The notes under the pieces were generated by a model. That model ran no database searches. It saw nothing but the letters and a program-made list of their open reading frames with translations, and was not told where the DNA came from. Source: Cryptomeria japonica (Eukaryota > Streptophyta > Pinopsida > Cupressales > Cupressaceae). Taken from it: a stretch of DNA of 64,000 bases. Positions 35,239 to 46,758 of the stretch are shown here, one piece after another. Each line of letters opens with the position of its first letter. Position 1 is the first letter of the stretch. The position numbers and the translations under genes are program-made. The stretch covers positions 149,539,744 to 149,603,743 of the forward strand of contig NC_081407.1 in the NCBI RefSeq assembly GCF_030272615.1. Direction: 5' to 3'.

Positions 35239-36929
35239 GAGGAACTAGACGGGAGGAGAGAATGCTTAGGATTCGAGGATCCAACAATATTATCCAAGAT
35301 AGAGAAACAATTCTTCACACTGACATTCTTATTTTTGGACCCCACAGGATGACCCCTTTTCTTAGACTGAGGGAGCTTTCCATCGGTATCCTCATTGTTA
35401 GAGTCCGAGTTCATCAAGACTCCCATGCCATTAGTATCTAGATGAGGGAATTTGCTGATAGGAGTCAAGGAGATGAGGGACACAGGGATGGGGATCTGGT
35501 GTTCAGATGAAGAAGCTAGTATAATTTTGATGGTACAATCATCATCCAAATCCTTGAATGATTTAGGGGGAAGACTGTGAGTTAAGCTTTTGTCCACCTT
35601 ATTACCAATCAGATTGACTAATGGCAGACAAGAGGAAGGTTCAGGAGTGGGCATAATGGCCAGCATGGTTGATGAAGTTGAACCACCAGAGATAGAGACA
35701 CAGGTAGGAGGATTGAATTTTTTCCTTCATTTTTTGTGCACGACGGTTTGAAATCCATTAGGGTCTTCTGTGTGAGCAAAGAGAGGGTTAGACTGAAAAG
35801 AGAATAGAGGTTGCAGAGGCACAATACCAACCTGAGGGTTAGCAAGTTTTAAAACACTATCAGTCTGGGGAGAGAGAAGTGGAGGATCTTGAGGAGAGGG
35901 GGTCAAATTAGCAGAAGGAGCCAAAGGTTGGGTCTTAGGGTTACTCTTCCTAGAAAGGATAGGGCAATCCTTCCTAAAGTGACCCTCATTCTTGCATAAA
36001 AAGTAGGCATTAAGACCACCTAACGTTTCAATAGGGCAAGAAAAGTTCTCCCCAACAATGTTAATGTCCAGAGAAGCAGGAATTTCCATACCTGGTTGTA
36101 AAGCAATCAAAGCCCTAGCATTCATATGGGGCGCCAATCGAGTGGTATCATCCATTCTTATAAGTTTTCCTAGGGGTTCCTGAAGATGTGGCAGGAAACG
36201 CCAAAGAAAAGGAGGGATGTTCTTAACAATAATCCAGCGAGGGGCCGAGAGCGCCAAAACTTCATTGTGGATGGCTTCCGGAGTCCAAGCTAGGGCATGG
36301 AATGAAGATTTACTCACAGTCCAAAACTGTTTTTTAAGGATAGCTTGTTGAGCTTCCGAATTATTGAAGAAAATAACAAAAAGACCAGATTGAATCTGTC
36401 TACAGAAAGAAATATGATACCCTAATTTTAAAATCCATTAATTATGGAACCAATCATCCAGAAATTTACGCAGTGGGCATTTATCAATATCAACAGCAGC
36501 AAAAAAGATAGCAGTATCTTTTAACCTGTTGTTTTCCTTAATGATTTCATTGACCATATCTAAATTTGGAGAAATGGAGAAAGTCGGTAAAACTACCCCA
36601 GGACCCTTATCGGAGCCACCTACTTCATTTGAGTGGTCGACTTGGAACCTAGCTCCAGCGTCAATGCTAAAAGTAGAAACAACTTTGAAGAAGGACTTCG
36701 GTTTGGAGGCCGAATGAGAAGGAATATGTTTAGACATAGGGTTAATAACTGGCTCCATTAGAGCCCTAGTGGGAGGTGAGGCCGTGGGTACGGCCTTAGT
36801 CGAAGGACAAGTCTTAGGAGGGGATGTCATAAGGAGTAAATGTAAAGAGTAGGAAGGAGAACACCTGGCATGGGGAGATGCCTGGCTGCCGTGGATAAGA
36901 AGCCACCGATCGCTGAAGAAGACCACCAA
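35235..36929 (-). pseudogene. LINE ORF1 (nucleic-acid-binding), segment A, broken
   Basis: One frame of about 565 codons with two internal stops (TAA at about 36438 and TGA at about 35727). It has the plan of plant LINE ORF1: a DUF4283-like domain (CPLRKFLDDWFHN, ALAWTPEAIHNEVLAL, FLWRFLPHLQEPLGKL), then a zinc knuckle and a Pro/Ser-rich tail. The knuckle is damaged: AYFLCKNEGHFRKDC has Tyr in place of the first Cys, which the segment B copy keeps (ACFLCKKEGHFRKNC). It ends HSLLPSSSS. Confidence 0.85.
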
Positions 36930-36988
36930 TCGTCACTGGAAAATCGCCTAGAAAACGCAGACCACTCCAGTGAAAAAAAATCCTCACC

Positions 36989-37003
36989 TTAATCATTATC
37001 TTT
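36989..37003. repeat. Target-site duplication, 5' side of segment A LINE
   Basis: TTAATCATTATCTTT, identical to 31075-31089. It continues as GATATTTATT, as at the empty site in segment B. Confidence 0.9.
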
Positions 37004-37081
37004 GATATTTATTGTTTACAAATATGAAGATTTATTATGATTGTATATTATTATTTTATATTATTTAATACATAGATCTTA

Positions 37082-37615
37082 TCTTTACTTATGATATAGT
37101 TACTGGTTTTGTCCATAATCTTAAAAAGGATGCTAACTTAATTTGGCATATTTTGTCTTCTTTTATCCTTTGGTTTATTTGGAAACTCATAAATGAGGAG
37201 AAGTTCCAAAGTAATGCTAGGGAAATTACTGTGCAGGTTTGCTTCCTGATGAATGTTGAACGAAACAAACTCTTACGGTTCCTCAAATAAGGCCGAGCCA
37301 CCATGTTTATATACAAGATGCAAGATGGTTATGAATAGGCAAGGATCGCAGAAAATCAAACTGCCTTTGAGAGTGCAGTTAAGAAACTGATTAAAGAACT
37401 CCAAGATACCAGAGCTCCCCCCTTCAACAGGGTTGACATGTGCATACAAATCATGGAAAGGAAGACCAAGATGAAATCCTCCTCTAGTTCCTTATGGCAG
37501 CAAGCACAACTTTATTTTGGAGGTCTAGTTCTTTTTGGTTTCACTGTTGAGGACCTGCCTCCCTGAACTCATCTGTATAAACATCTTATTTGGTTTCTCA
37601 ATTTATAATATAAAA
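37082..37615 (+). mobile_element. 5'-truncated LINE (same family as the 46.6-53.3 kb LINE)
   Basis: Flanked by the 15-bp duplication AATACATAGATCTTA (37067-37081 and 37616-37630). The single-copy target survives in segment B at about 53746. The plus-strand reading is the end of ORF2 (LIWHILSSFILWFIWKLINE, VCFLMNVERNKLLRFLK) and the 3' UTR. At the codon where the segment B LINE has TGA after MNVE, this copy has CGA, so the stop in B is a C-to-T change. Confidence 0.88.
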
Positions 37616-37630
37616 AATACATAGATCTTA

Positions 37631-38940
37631 CACATTTTTTAATATTTGATAAATTACATTTATTATGTATTCATTATAATATTAAATTTATTTAAAAAAT
37701 TATATAGTAAAAAGTCATTTAACTAAACTTTAAATAATTTATTAAAAATTTGAAATTTCTTATTGCATGACTTTGAATAACAATGTTTAATATTCATTTT
37801 CAGTAATTTTATTTTACATGTTTTAAATAGATAAACAATAACTATATAATATTGATAATTTTTCAATTGAAATGATTGTTCAATTTTTAAAAAAGTTATG
37901 AACTCTAAATTACAGATTTGTATCTATAAAAAGAATTTTAAACTATTCTATCTTTTCTTGACATTAAACAACAGAATCAATTCTTGTTAGTTTTTTTCAA
38001 TTGAATATTTTTTATTATTTAAAATTAATTCTTTTTATAAATCTAACATATATTTTTCGATTAGCCATCCATAGATTGTTCACCTATTATTCACCTCTGT
38101 ATTATCGCACGAAACGTTATCCCGAATATATATATATATATATATATATCCTCAACAACAGTTGCGTAGTTAACCGTTTCGCATGCATGACCTCCAACTC
38201 GGTAACACTTGCGAGAGAAACGTTTCATTTCATTTTTTTCACTTCACATTTTAAAACCAAAGAACTTCGTTTTTTAAAGTAATATATGTTTGCTTGCATG
38301 CAAGCTCATGTTTGAGTAGTGTTTTGCGAGTTAGTTTATAATTCATTCAGCTAATAATTTTTCGGATTATTCTCAAGGAATAAATCGAAATTAAAATAAT
38401 ATACAATTTATTTACTTAAAAAAATATAAAATATATACAATTAATTTATATTTAATTAATCAAATATTTAATATTTTAATAAAAAAATATATTTTGATTG
38501 TTTAAATAAATTCAATTAAATAGAGAAGAAGATATATTTAAATTTTACATTATATAAGAGTTAGAGTTAGATATATATTTCTTTTAAAATTTGATACATG
38601 AATTGAAGCTTGCTTTAAAGAAAATATCGCTTGCATGGAGCCACACACTTGCAAAATATCAAAAGGTAGCAAAGGAAGTCAGGCTACGATGGAGATAGAA
38701 GACTATGAAATGAGTCTAATGAATACAAAGAAAGTGGCCTCAACAAAAGAAAGTGAAGACTGGAAGCACAAAATTTTTTAGACTATTCATATTTCGAGCA
38801 AAGCAAAAATTGACCTAGATATATTGGAAGGCCTTGTGATTATTTGCCTTAGGTTAGAAAGGAAGAAAATGGGGAATGGATTACCACAAATTAGCATACA
38901 TAGGAGATCAAAAAGTTCCTAACCAAAGGTTTTTTTCATG
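37631..38940. repeat. AT-rich flank of segment A, paralogous to 53770-55270
   Basis: No gene. Includes the terminal block of the unit (phrase ACACTTGCGAGAGAAACG at 38207) and an (AT)n run at about 38126-38148. The uninterrupted site of the segment B hairpin element is at 38046-38058 (ACATATATTTTTCGATT). Confidence 0.65.
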
Positions 38941-38943
38941 ATG

Positions 38944-39165
38944 ATATTTGTTGGGAATGTGCCTCGAATTCTCCTGACCATGTTCGGGTTGATCGGAGTA
39001 GCCTACACCGACGGAGCAGCAGAGTGTTACCTTCTTGTTTGTTGAACACTTTTTGATTGGTGTGACTTAGGCTGATTGGGACAACTCTGGCCAATGAACT
39101 TGACTTCTCGGATTCGGTATCGGCTATCGGGAGAGGTTGTTATTTGTTACAACTCAACTATATAA
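38944..39165. other. Segment-A-specific GC-richer replacement
   Basis: From about 38944 the sequence begins TTGTTGGGAATGTGCCTCG and runs to about 39165 (GTTGTTATTTGTTACAACTC). Segment B has unrelated sequence of about 400 bp at the same place (55277-55660). The GC content is visibly higher than its surroundings. It is possibly an LTR remnant beginning TGTTGGGA. No coding motif. Confidence 0.4.
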
Positions 39166-39931
39166 AAAGTGGATTCGTTGGGTGTGGATGGTTTCAGCAT
39201 GGTGAAGAAGAATATTGAAAACTCTAAATAGGACTCTCCAACTTAGAAAGAACTAGAGAAAGGGTTGATGTGGATAAAATTAATTACATACCTCGAACAA
39301 AGATATCCAATTGTAGAAAGGAGGAAGAGGCTATTTGTAAAGATGTGAAAGAACAAATAAATAAAAGACCGAAGAAGATCAATGACCTTGATGACTAATC
39401 AAATAATGGATTTTCAATAGAAGAAGAAGATTTTTAAGATGACAAATTAGGTGTTGTTGTCATAAGATTTTGCACCTGAAAGCTAAGCTTGATGCTCAAC
39501 AATCCCGTGAATCATGGGAACATCGTCAAACTTGTGGGTTGCTTATTGTGAGGATGAACCTCCATATTATGGGATGACACCCCTTTCGATATCCTAAAAA
39601 AGTAAAGGTCTCTTGACTAGAAAAGAGGTAGAAGGATGCTTCTTAAATTGAAACTACTAAAATCTCAACTACGGAGCTATTTCTACTCACAACTCATCTA
39701 TGCATGTTTTGCACTAATGTTTCATGTGAAAGGTTCATATGTTTGTTGTTTAATTGAAGAAAAATGATGTAGATTTCACAACATTCATTCAACAAAACAC
39801 AATATACAATCCATGACCTCCACTATAACATGTTCTTTGAATCAAACATTGAAGGAATGAGATAGAAATGAAGTATTTTAAATAAAATCACAATATTCTA
39901 TCTAAAGTATTAACATACAATGCTAGAACAA
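39166..39931 (+). other. Degenerate repeat, paralogous to 55660-56490
   Basis: Contains broken coding-like phrases on plus shared with segment B (for example around GGTGTGGATGGTTTCAGC and GGATGAACCTCC). Frames are interrupted every few codons and no domain can be named with confidence. Confidence 0.4.
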
Positions 39932-40376
39932 TTTTTTTTGAGAAGGAACTGATCTTCTTTATTGAGAAATAGAAGAGTTTTGCATTACAAGTCTACAAAA
40001 GTCTACAAAAATCTGAAAGTACTCATAAGAAATGAGTTACAAAGCATCAACTTTGCTGCTACAACAAAGAAGAGACTACAAACTAGAGAAGAATAGAAGG
40101 AAAAGAATGACTTATAGTTAAAAGCTCCAAAATTTGAAAATTTGAATTGTTGGTTTTCTATAACTTCATGGTTCAGTTGATTCCATGAGCTAGCTGCCTT
40201 TTGTCATTTAAATCAGGGTCAAAACCACCTTTGAATTTGAAAAAAATGGTTTCTTGGGCGGATAACTTTGGAAATACCAAAAATCAGGACCAAAACTAGA
40301 GTTTACTTGCTGACAACTGCCTCAAAACTTTCCTTGACTGATACACAACCCTTGGGGGCCTTAAAATTAGGGCTAT
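39932..40376 (-). mobile_element. Polyadenylated retroposed 3' end, joined to a RING fragment
   Basis: On minus, the sequence opens with a coding-like tail ending KGCVSVKESFEAVVSK and a stop at about 40303. A 3' UTR of about 350 nt follows, with AATAAA near 39958 and a short A-run (T-run 39933-39940). This is the layout of a retroposed transcript end. At its 5' side it abuts the truncated RING gene at about 40376. The same junction exists at 56940, so it predates the segmental duplication. The source family is not recognised. Confidence 0.5.
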
Positions 40377-40613
40377 GAAGAGGCTGCACAGACTTTGGGA
40401 TCGCCCATGTTGTGGAGTGAAGGATTAAAAGAGGATGTGGAGATAGATTGTGCAATTTGCCTTGAGTCAATTCAAAGAGATGATGAAGTAAAATCTTTGG
40501 CATGCAAGCTGCACGTGTATCATTATGCATGCATTCTGCGCTCAACTAAAAGAAAGCAGCACTGCCCCTTATGCTGTGCTAGTTATGATTATAGAGAGAC
40601 CCAATCAGAATAG
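40377..40613 (+). pseudogene. Truncated RING-H2 gene, segment A
   Basis: Only the last 79 codons of the RING gene remain, starting within the EEAAQ link. The RING is nearly complete (DCAICLESIQ, HVYHYACIL, CPLCCAS) and open to the normal end (YDYRETQSE). One inserted Leu changes C-x-H to C-x2-H (ACKLHVYH). There is no in-frame ATG upstream of the RING and no promoter, because a retroposed sequence lies at the break. It is therefore read as a pseudogene. Confidence 0.75.
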
Positions 40614-41916
40614 AAATTCTCTACAATCTAAAAGAAAGACATTAAATGTTTGGTGTTCTTTGATTGTATGATCATGTAAATCCAAAAGAGTATGTTATTT
40701 CTAAAGATTTTCCTAAACCTATAGATTCTATATGCATAATGCATATCTTTGTAAATATTTTTCTGAATATTAAAATTTCAGCAATGCTTGGTCTATTACA
40801 TGTTTGATGCTTTTATCAAATCTAGGTCTCATTTATGCAGATACTAAGTTTTCTGTTGTATCTGGTACTTGTGAAAAGTATTGTGTACAATAAAATTATG
40901 TAATTCCAAAGGGATCTTTTGATTTCTCATTTAATAGAATTATGTGTTATGCCTTCATAAACTCTCTTTGGAAGTCAAATCTGCAAAATAGTTTTATTAA
41001 AACATTTGAGTTTACTATAGCAGCATAGATAAAATAAATTAATATTTTTTTCAAATGAGTTCACTATGGCAACACAAGAAATCGTTTGATTTTTAAGTAT
41101 GAATTATAAGATTCATTGCTCACTATTAAATATGAATTGCATTTTTCTATTGTGCTTTTTAAATATTTAAAACTTGGTTTGGGAAGGTGTAGCCTTAGTG
41201 AGCTTATAATTAATTTAAGTTAACTCTTTTTTATTATCTCAAAGCTACAAGATTTTAGGTTAATTAAATAAATACAAACAATTAATATATAGTAAATTTA
41301 TATTTTTAGTATTTAATGCTTTAAAGTTAAATTAAAAAGATGGTATATTTAGATTTGAGTATAAATGTAAAAAAGAAATTTGATTTCAAAAAATAGAAAT
41401 AAAATGACATGCAATAATAAGTAGATATGCTAATCAATAATATAAAATTAATAAATATTTAAGGTTTACATTTAAAAAAAAAATTAATATATTTTTATAT
41501 TTAAATTTGGTTATTGAAATTTCTTATGGAATTATATACTTTCTATTTGATATTATTAGATATTTTTGTACATATGTGGAGTAGTTATCATGAAACTCAA
41601 AACAAGGTTCATTTATGAATATGAGTTGAATTTTTTATGTGTCCTTCAAATATGAAGAACTTGATTTCATATATTAAGAAGTGTAGCCTTATTGAGCTTA
41701 TAATACATTCATGTTATATTTTTTTTTTCTGTTATCTCATAGCTACTCTAAGACAATACATCTTTTGTCAATGGTTTTAAGATAATTAAAATAATGAAAA
41801 TGGTAAATATAGAATTAATTTAAATTTTAATTATTTAGATATTTTATGTTAAAATAAATGCGAAGAGAAACTCCCAAAAATTCATGTTATTCAAAAGGGA
41901 AACTAAAATCATAGAG
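40614..41916. other. 3' flank of the truncated RING copy, segment A
   Basis: No gene. Aligns throughout with 57177-58516. The last about 50 nt (AATTCATGTTATTCAAAAGG) belong to an RNase H remnant better preserved at 58446-58610. Confidence 0.6.
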
Positions 41917-42763
41917 TACTTGAGTCTGTTAGGGGCATTTTCTTTGAATGTTGCATTACTAGAGAAATTTGGCTATTATTTGGTATATCTATTCCTAGGT
42001 AGATTCTTGTTTTAGATGTTCTCACTAGATATATTAAGGGTTTGAAAAAATAGAGATGTTCTCACTAGATATATTAAGGGTTTGAAAAAATATACTAAAT
42101 TATTCTGGTATATTCTTTCTACTAAGATCTTATGATATATATGGAAAATTAGAAATGAAGATATGTTCAAAGGTATAGATAGGGCCCTTACTGAGTCATT
42201 TCGTGGACTCACCCTTCATCGAATTCTTCTGCAGGTATGGGTGATGATGAACATCCAAAAGCATAAGTTCCTCAAGTTCATTAAAGACAAAAATGCCAAA
42301 ATATACCTACATGAGATGGAGAATGGATACAAGTGGAGGCAAGCCGTAGGAAAGAAACAAATTGTTGACCTAGCAATGGAGATTCTGGGAGTATAAGTTG
42401 GAAAAATCAGAGACCCCGTGAAGGATTACATCCAGATGCTTACCCAAGTCCTTGACCGTAAGAAGGCTGTGTGGATGGAAGCCCTGATGACGTGGACAAA
42501 TTGGATGGAGGCCTTTCAAGACTTTGATCAGTTTTGATCTTGCCTTTGATACTTATCTTCATCTCTTTTGTTCTAGTTTTGGCAGTATTTTCAATATTCA
42601 TATACAATTTTTGTTAAAATCTGTGTATAAGCCTATGTAACTTCTCCATACATATGTAGCTCTATGGATCTGCGATTCTTTTGTATACTCAGTTGTAGGT
42701 AGCTAAACTCTGATTATGTCAGTTTTGTAACGACTTTACTCCTTATATGAAATATTAAAAAAA
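41917..42763 (+). mobile_element. 5'-truncated LINE tail, diverged family
   Basis: Plus-strand reading matches the end of LINE ORF2: TREIWLLFGISIPRQI, then WKIRNEDMFKGIDRALTESF, VMMNIQKHKFLKFIKDKNAK and YLHEMENGYKWRQAVG. It ends in a 3' UTR and A-run at 42757-42763. A 38-bp direct duplication (GATGTTCTCACTAGATATAT core) lies at 42017-42092. The left junction is dated by segment B, where the flank continues as RNase H sequence. No clear target-site duplication was found. Confidence 0.7.
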
Positions 42764-44029
42764 TGAATATCAATTAAGTTTAGAGTTTTAATAACTTATA
42801 ATTTAAAAAAGAAAAATTAAACTTAATTTGAAAGTAAGAATGATTATTTACATTAATTTTATTTTACATCATTTATTCAAATAAACAATCATTTTCCATA
42901 TATAAGTTGAATTTAAAAGTCTATATTTCTTTTGATATAATTAAATACTAATTTTCTTTTCAAATCTTCCATCTTATATTCATGTTAAAGATAATTAAAA
43001 ATATAATTACTTTAAGAATACTCTCTATTATATATAATTTAAAAATATCAAATTAAAAACAAATATTCAATTAAAAAAAAAAACTTATAAATTACAGATT
43101 TATATTTACCAAAATGAATATCTAACCTTACTATATTCATTTTACCCTATTTTCTATCATCTTGACATTAATAATGACATATAATTACTTCCTATTAGCT
43201 TTTTCAAAATTTTTAATTAATTTATATTAAAAAAATTTATTTAAATATAACCTATAGTTTTTCAATTAGCCATTGTTCACCTCTATATTGTCGCACAAGT
43301 CTTATCGCTAATGTATACATCAAGAGTTGGATAGCTAACTGCTTCGTATGACCTCCCACTCTTGACGGCCTGCAAGAGAACCATTTCATTTTACTCTTCA
43401 AAATCAAGAACTTAGCTTTTTAGTAATAATATATGTTTGAATTACTATTAAAGATATTTAGGAGAACAAATTTTAATTCAAATAATTTAAATAATAAATA
43501 TATAACTAATTTATATATTAATTGTTTAAATAATTTAAGTTAATTAGGGAATATGGTATATTTAGATTTGGTCTTAAATATAAAAAATTAGTAGAATAAA
43601 AATCTGTATTTAGTAATAGTTAGATATATTAATCAATTATTTAAAATTAATTAATATTTAAATATTTTATTTAAAAAAAATATTTACTCATTATAATTAA
43701 AGAAATTTTAATTTCTTGTTATTCTAATTTATTTCAAGATAATGGATAAACATTAAGTTCACAACTAAATTATGTAAACATTTTCTAAAATTCAATCATA
43801 TCTCTAAACCTTTGGAATAATTATCCATAAATCCTCCTATGAAAATTTATACCTATTTAGAAAGTAGTTAAACGCCAAAGACCTATACTTATACTAATAT
43901 TGAGTATATGCAAAATTATATGATTGAAAATTAGCAATTTTAAAAAATTTGCAACTTTAAAGGAATCATTGATAAAGATAGTCTCCTTTCAGTAAAAATA
44001 TTATTTTCATAGTTATATTAGTAAATATC
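42764..44029. other. Intersegment AT-rich sequence
   Basis: No gene. A diverged copy of the unit's terminal block (phrase GCAAGAGAACCATTTCATTT) occurs at about 43371, so this stretch is itself the end of an older unit. Confidence 0.5.
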
Positions 44030-44235
44030 AAGAATTAAAAATGAATTAAATATATAAAATTTTACTACTATAATTTTATTTTGTTTCTATGTTTATTTTA
44101 AAATATTGTTAGTTCTTGGTTGACATTTTTAATATAAAAATATATATTAAATAGTTCAGTTATGTTATTAGACAATCCACTATAGTGATAAGACATGACA
44201 TATACTTGGATGAGTGTGTTAGAATTTTTTTATCT

Positions 44236-44400
44236 TTACTAGAAATTTTGTAGTTATTTATTTGTCAAATTATTTAGCAAAGAATGAGGTGGAAAAAAAT
44301 GTAAGTTTTCTTTTACTAGAAATTTTGTAGTTATTTATTTGTCAAATTATTTAGTAAAGAATGAGGTGGAAAAAAATGTAAGTTTTCTTTTAGGATTCTC
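44236..44400. repeat. 77-bp tandem duplication upstream of RING gene B
   Basis: CTAGAAATTTTGTAGTT recurs at 44239 and 44316, each followed by AAAGAATGAGGTGGAAAAA. This is the segment B counterpart of the four-unit array at 27585-28225. Confidence 0.75.
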
Positions 44401-44908
44401 ATGAAGAAAAGATTCTAAAGTTAAATTTAGTTTTTAATTTTTTTTTAATTATTGAGAAATATACAAAAATAGATTTTTAAAGGTATTAAAAAAATCAATA
44501 TATTGTAAGAAATGAAATAATATAAAAATAACAAAATAATTCATTTTCATAAAATTTTGATATCATTGATATGACTATGTATCTAAGACATAAATATATA
44601 AAATATATAATAACTCATCTTTAGAAAGAGATATTGAAGATATTTGTATTAATAATTATAATAAATTTAAAATCAATTAACACAGTAAGTATGACTTCCT
44701 AAATAAAATAATTTGAATTATAAATGAATTAATTTATAAAATAATAGAAGTCTTTTGTTTTACTGTAGCTATTAATAGATTTAAATCTATAAATTAAACA
44801 ACTTCACTTGTTCGTCATGTTCATACTTGATATAATTAGAGTAAACTAAAATAACTTCTTTTCAAGTATGCGCACATGATGCGATCTAAATTTAGGTCAG
44901 ATATACGC

Positions 44909-44915
44909 ATAAATA
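44909..44915 (+). promoter_or_regulatory. TATA-like box of RING gene B
   Basis: ATAAATA 75 bp before the ATG, at the same position and in nearly the same context as for gene A. Confidence 0.55.
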
Positions 44916-44983
44916 CCCTTTCTGCTTCGTGAATACTTGTCTCTCTCACTTATTTCCTTGCAATTCCAGTTGTTTAACTAAAA

Positions 44984-45886
44984 ATGGCCAATTCTGATTC
45001 TCCAAGTGATATGGACCCAAGTGGCCTAACATACTTTGATTACGAGTTAAATATCCCTTCCCAAAATATATTACCTATTAGCCTACGATTCCATGCCTTA
45101 GCTGATCTGCTGCTAGACTATAACACTCTAACCCCTATTCTACATGAAATTTCTACCCTATGGAATACCAGTGCTCTTCAAGCTATGGCAGAAGATAATG
45201 GTGGACTATTACATCTTTTTGTGGCCACAAGCGAGCATGTACAACAGCCGGACTTCATGGATTTTGTGAGCGCTACAAATGCAACAGGAATATTCGTGCT
45301 GCGCTACAATCAATTAGTATTGCCATTGCGTTCTTGGCGGTTCAGTGTTGGATATGAAGTAACTGGAACTTCATACTTGAAATTTAAGCTATATAAAATA
45401 GATGATGGGACAATCAGTCAGTCTGAGATTGCTCACATATTTTCACAAGATTTGACGCAGACACATAATTTTGGTTTCTTTCAAGGAATAATGCAGTTGG
45501 AAGGGAAAATTAGGCTTCTTGTTGGGACACCTGATCAGCTGAGCAATCCGTTGGTGATTGATGGAATACGTAATTTTCATAAAAAATTGCGTACTTATAC
45601 TTATCACGGTCAATATCGTGAAAGTAGTTCCGGAATTAGCGATGAAGAAGCTGCACAGATTTTGGGATCGCCCACATGGTGGAGTGAAGGATTAGAAGAG
45701 GGTGCAGATGATGACGAAGTAATTTGCGCAATTTGCCTTGACTCAATTGAAAGAGGTGTGGAAGTAAAAGCTCTGGAATGCAAGCATGTGTATCATTATG
45801 CATGCATTCTGCGCTCAACTAAAAGAAAGGCGCAATGCCCCTTATGCCGTGCCAGCTACGATTACAGGACAGGCCAATCAGAATAG
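44984..45886 (+). CDS. RING-H2 protein B, probable E3 ubiquitin ligase (300 aa)
   Basis: Intact single-exon paralogue of the 28768 gene. The RING-H2 and the whole last 83 residues are identical to copy A, with about eight silent base changes. The first 45 residues are identical with one silent change. Residues 46 to about 125 differ at about 21 codons plus a 12-bp deletion (FPHE absent), with only one silent change seen (Thr ACT/ACA). A further 10 amino-acid changes lie in the next 95 residues. The start context AAAAATGGCC, promoter spacing and AATAAA (46173-46178) all match copy A. Role: ubiquitin transfer to an unknown target, which the variable N-terminal domain presumably binds (inference). 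Confidence 0.85.
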   Translation: MANSDSPSDMDPSGLTYFDYELNIPSQNILPISLRFHALADLLLDYNTLTPILHEISTLWNTSALQAMAEDNGGLLHLFVATSEHVQQPDFMDFVSATNATGIFVLRYNQLVLPLRSWRFSVGYEVTGTSYLKFKLYKIDDGTISQSEIAHIFSQDLTQTHNFGFFQGIMQLEGKIRLLVGTPDQLSNPLVIDGIRNFHKKLRTYTYHGQYRESSSGISDEEAAQILGSPTWWSEGLEEGADDDEVICAICLDSIERGVEVKALECKHVYHYACILRSTKRKAQCPLCRASYDYRTGQSE

Positions 45887-46633
45887 AAATTCTGTGCATT
45901 CTTAAATTTCTACTTCTTTGAATATATGATCATGTAAAATCAAAAAAGAAAAAGTATGTTGTTTCTGTAGATTTTCCCAAACCTATCGATTCTATATGCA
46001 AAATGCATATCTTTGTAAACATTTTTCTGCATATCTTTGCAGATATTTTTCTGAATATTAAAATTGCAGCATGTTTGTTGCATTTATCCAAATCTAGGTC
46101 TCATCTATGCAGAAACTGAATTTTCTGTTTGATTTAAAGTTGTATCTGGTAATTGTGAAAAGTGTTGTGTACAATAAAATTATGTAAATCCGAAGGGCTC
46201 CTCTGATTTCCCATTTAATACAACTATGTGTTTCGGCTTCACAGACTCTATTTGAAAGTCAAAATCTGCAAAATAGTTTTATTAAAATATTTTAGTTTAC
46301 TATAGCAGCATAGAAAGATTGAATTATTATTTTTCTTAGAAGAGTTACTATAGCAGCACAACAAATGAATCGTCTGTCTTTTAAGTATGAATTAAGATTC
46401 ATTGGTCAATATTAAATATGAATTATATCTTTGTGGTCTATCTTGTAAATATTAATGACTTAGTGTTTTTTTCTCTGTCTCGAAGTTACAAGATTTTAAT
46501 CATAATATTTTAAGTTAAACTAGAAAGATAGCATATTTAAATTTGAAGGTAAATATAAAAAAAAAAATACTGATTTAAAATAAATAATATGCCACAATAA
46601 TTAGATATGCTAATTAATAATATAAAATTAATG
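45887..46633. other. 3' flank of RING gene B
   Basis: No gene. Aligns with 29683-30480; polyadenylation signal at 46173. Confidence 0.65.
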
Positions 46634-46647
46634 AATAATTAACTTTT
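46634..46647. repeat. Target-site duplication, 3' side of segment B LINE
   Basis: AATAATTAACTTTT, identical to 53286-53299. Confidence 0.88.
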
Positions 46648-46758
46648 TTTTATATTATAAATCGAGAGACCAAAAAGATGGTTATACAAATGAGTTCAGG
46701 GGAGGCAGGGGCTCAACAGTGAAACCAAAAAGAGCTAGAGAGTGTCATATACAATGCA

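Larger units (their letters stand above)
31090..36988 (-). mobile_element. Full-length L1-type LINE, segment A
   Basis: Flanked by the 15-bp target-site duplication TTAATCATTATCTTT (31075-31089 and 36989-37003). The uninterrupted paralogous site is near 53655 in segment B. On the minus strand it has a short 5' leader, ORF1, ORF2 (EN-RT-zf-RVT), a short 3' UTR and a poly(A) tail (T-run at 31091-31099). It is a complete but inactive insertion, with several stops and a frame change. Confidence 0.9.

Noticed and set aside
32937-36717. Plus-strand ORFs across the segment A LINE
   Set aside because: They are antisense shadows of ORF1 and ORF2 with no family resemblance.
38126-38148. (AT)n run as a functional element
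   Set aside because: An ordinary microsatellite, absent from the paralogous flank.
40395-40613. A functional short RING protein
   Set aside because: No ATG in frame before the RING, no promoter, a Leu inserted between zinc ligands, and its twin at 56941 is clearly dead.
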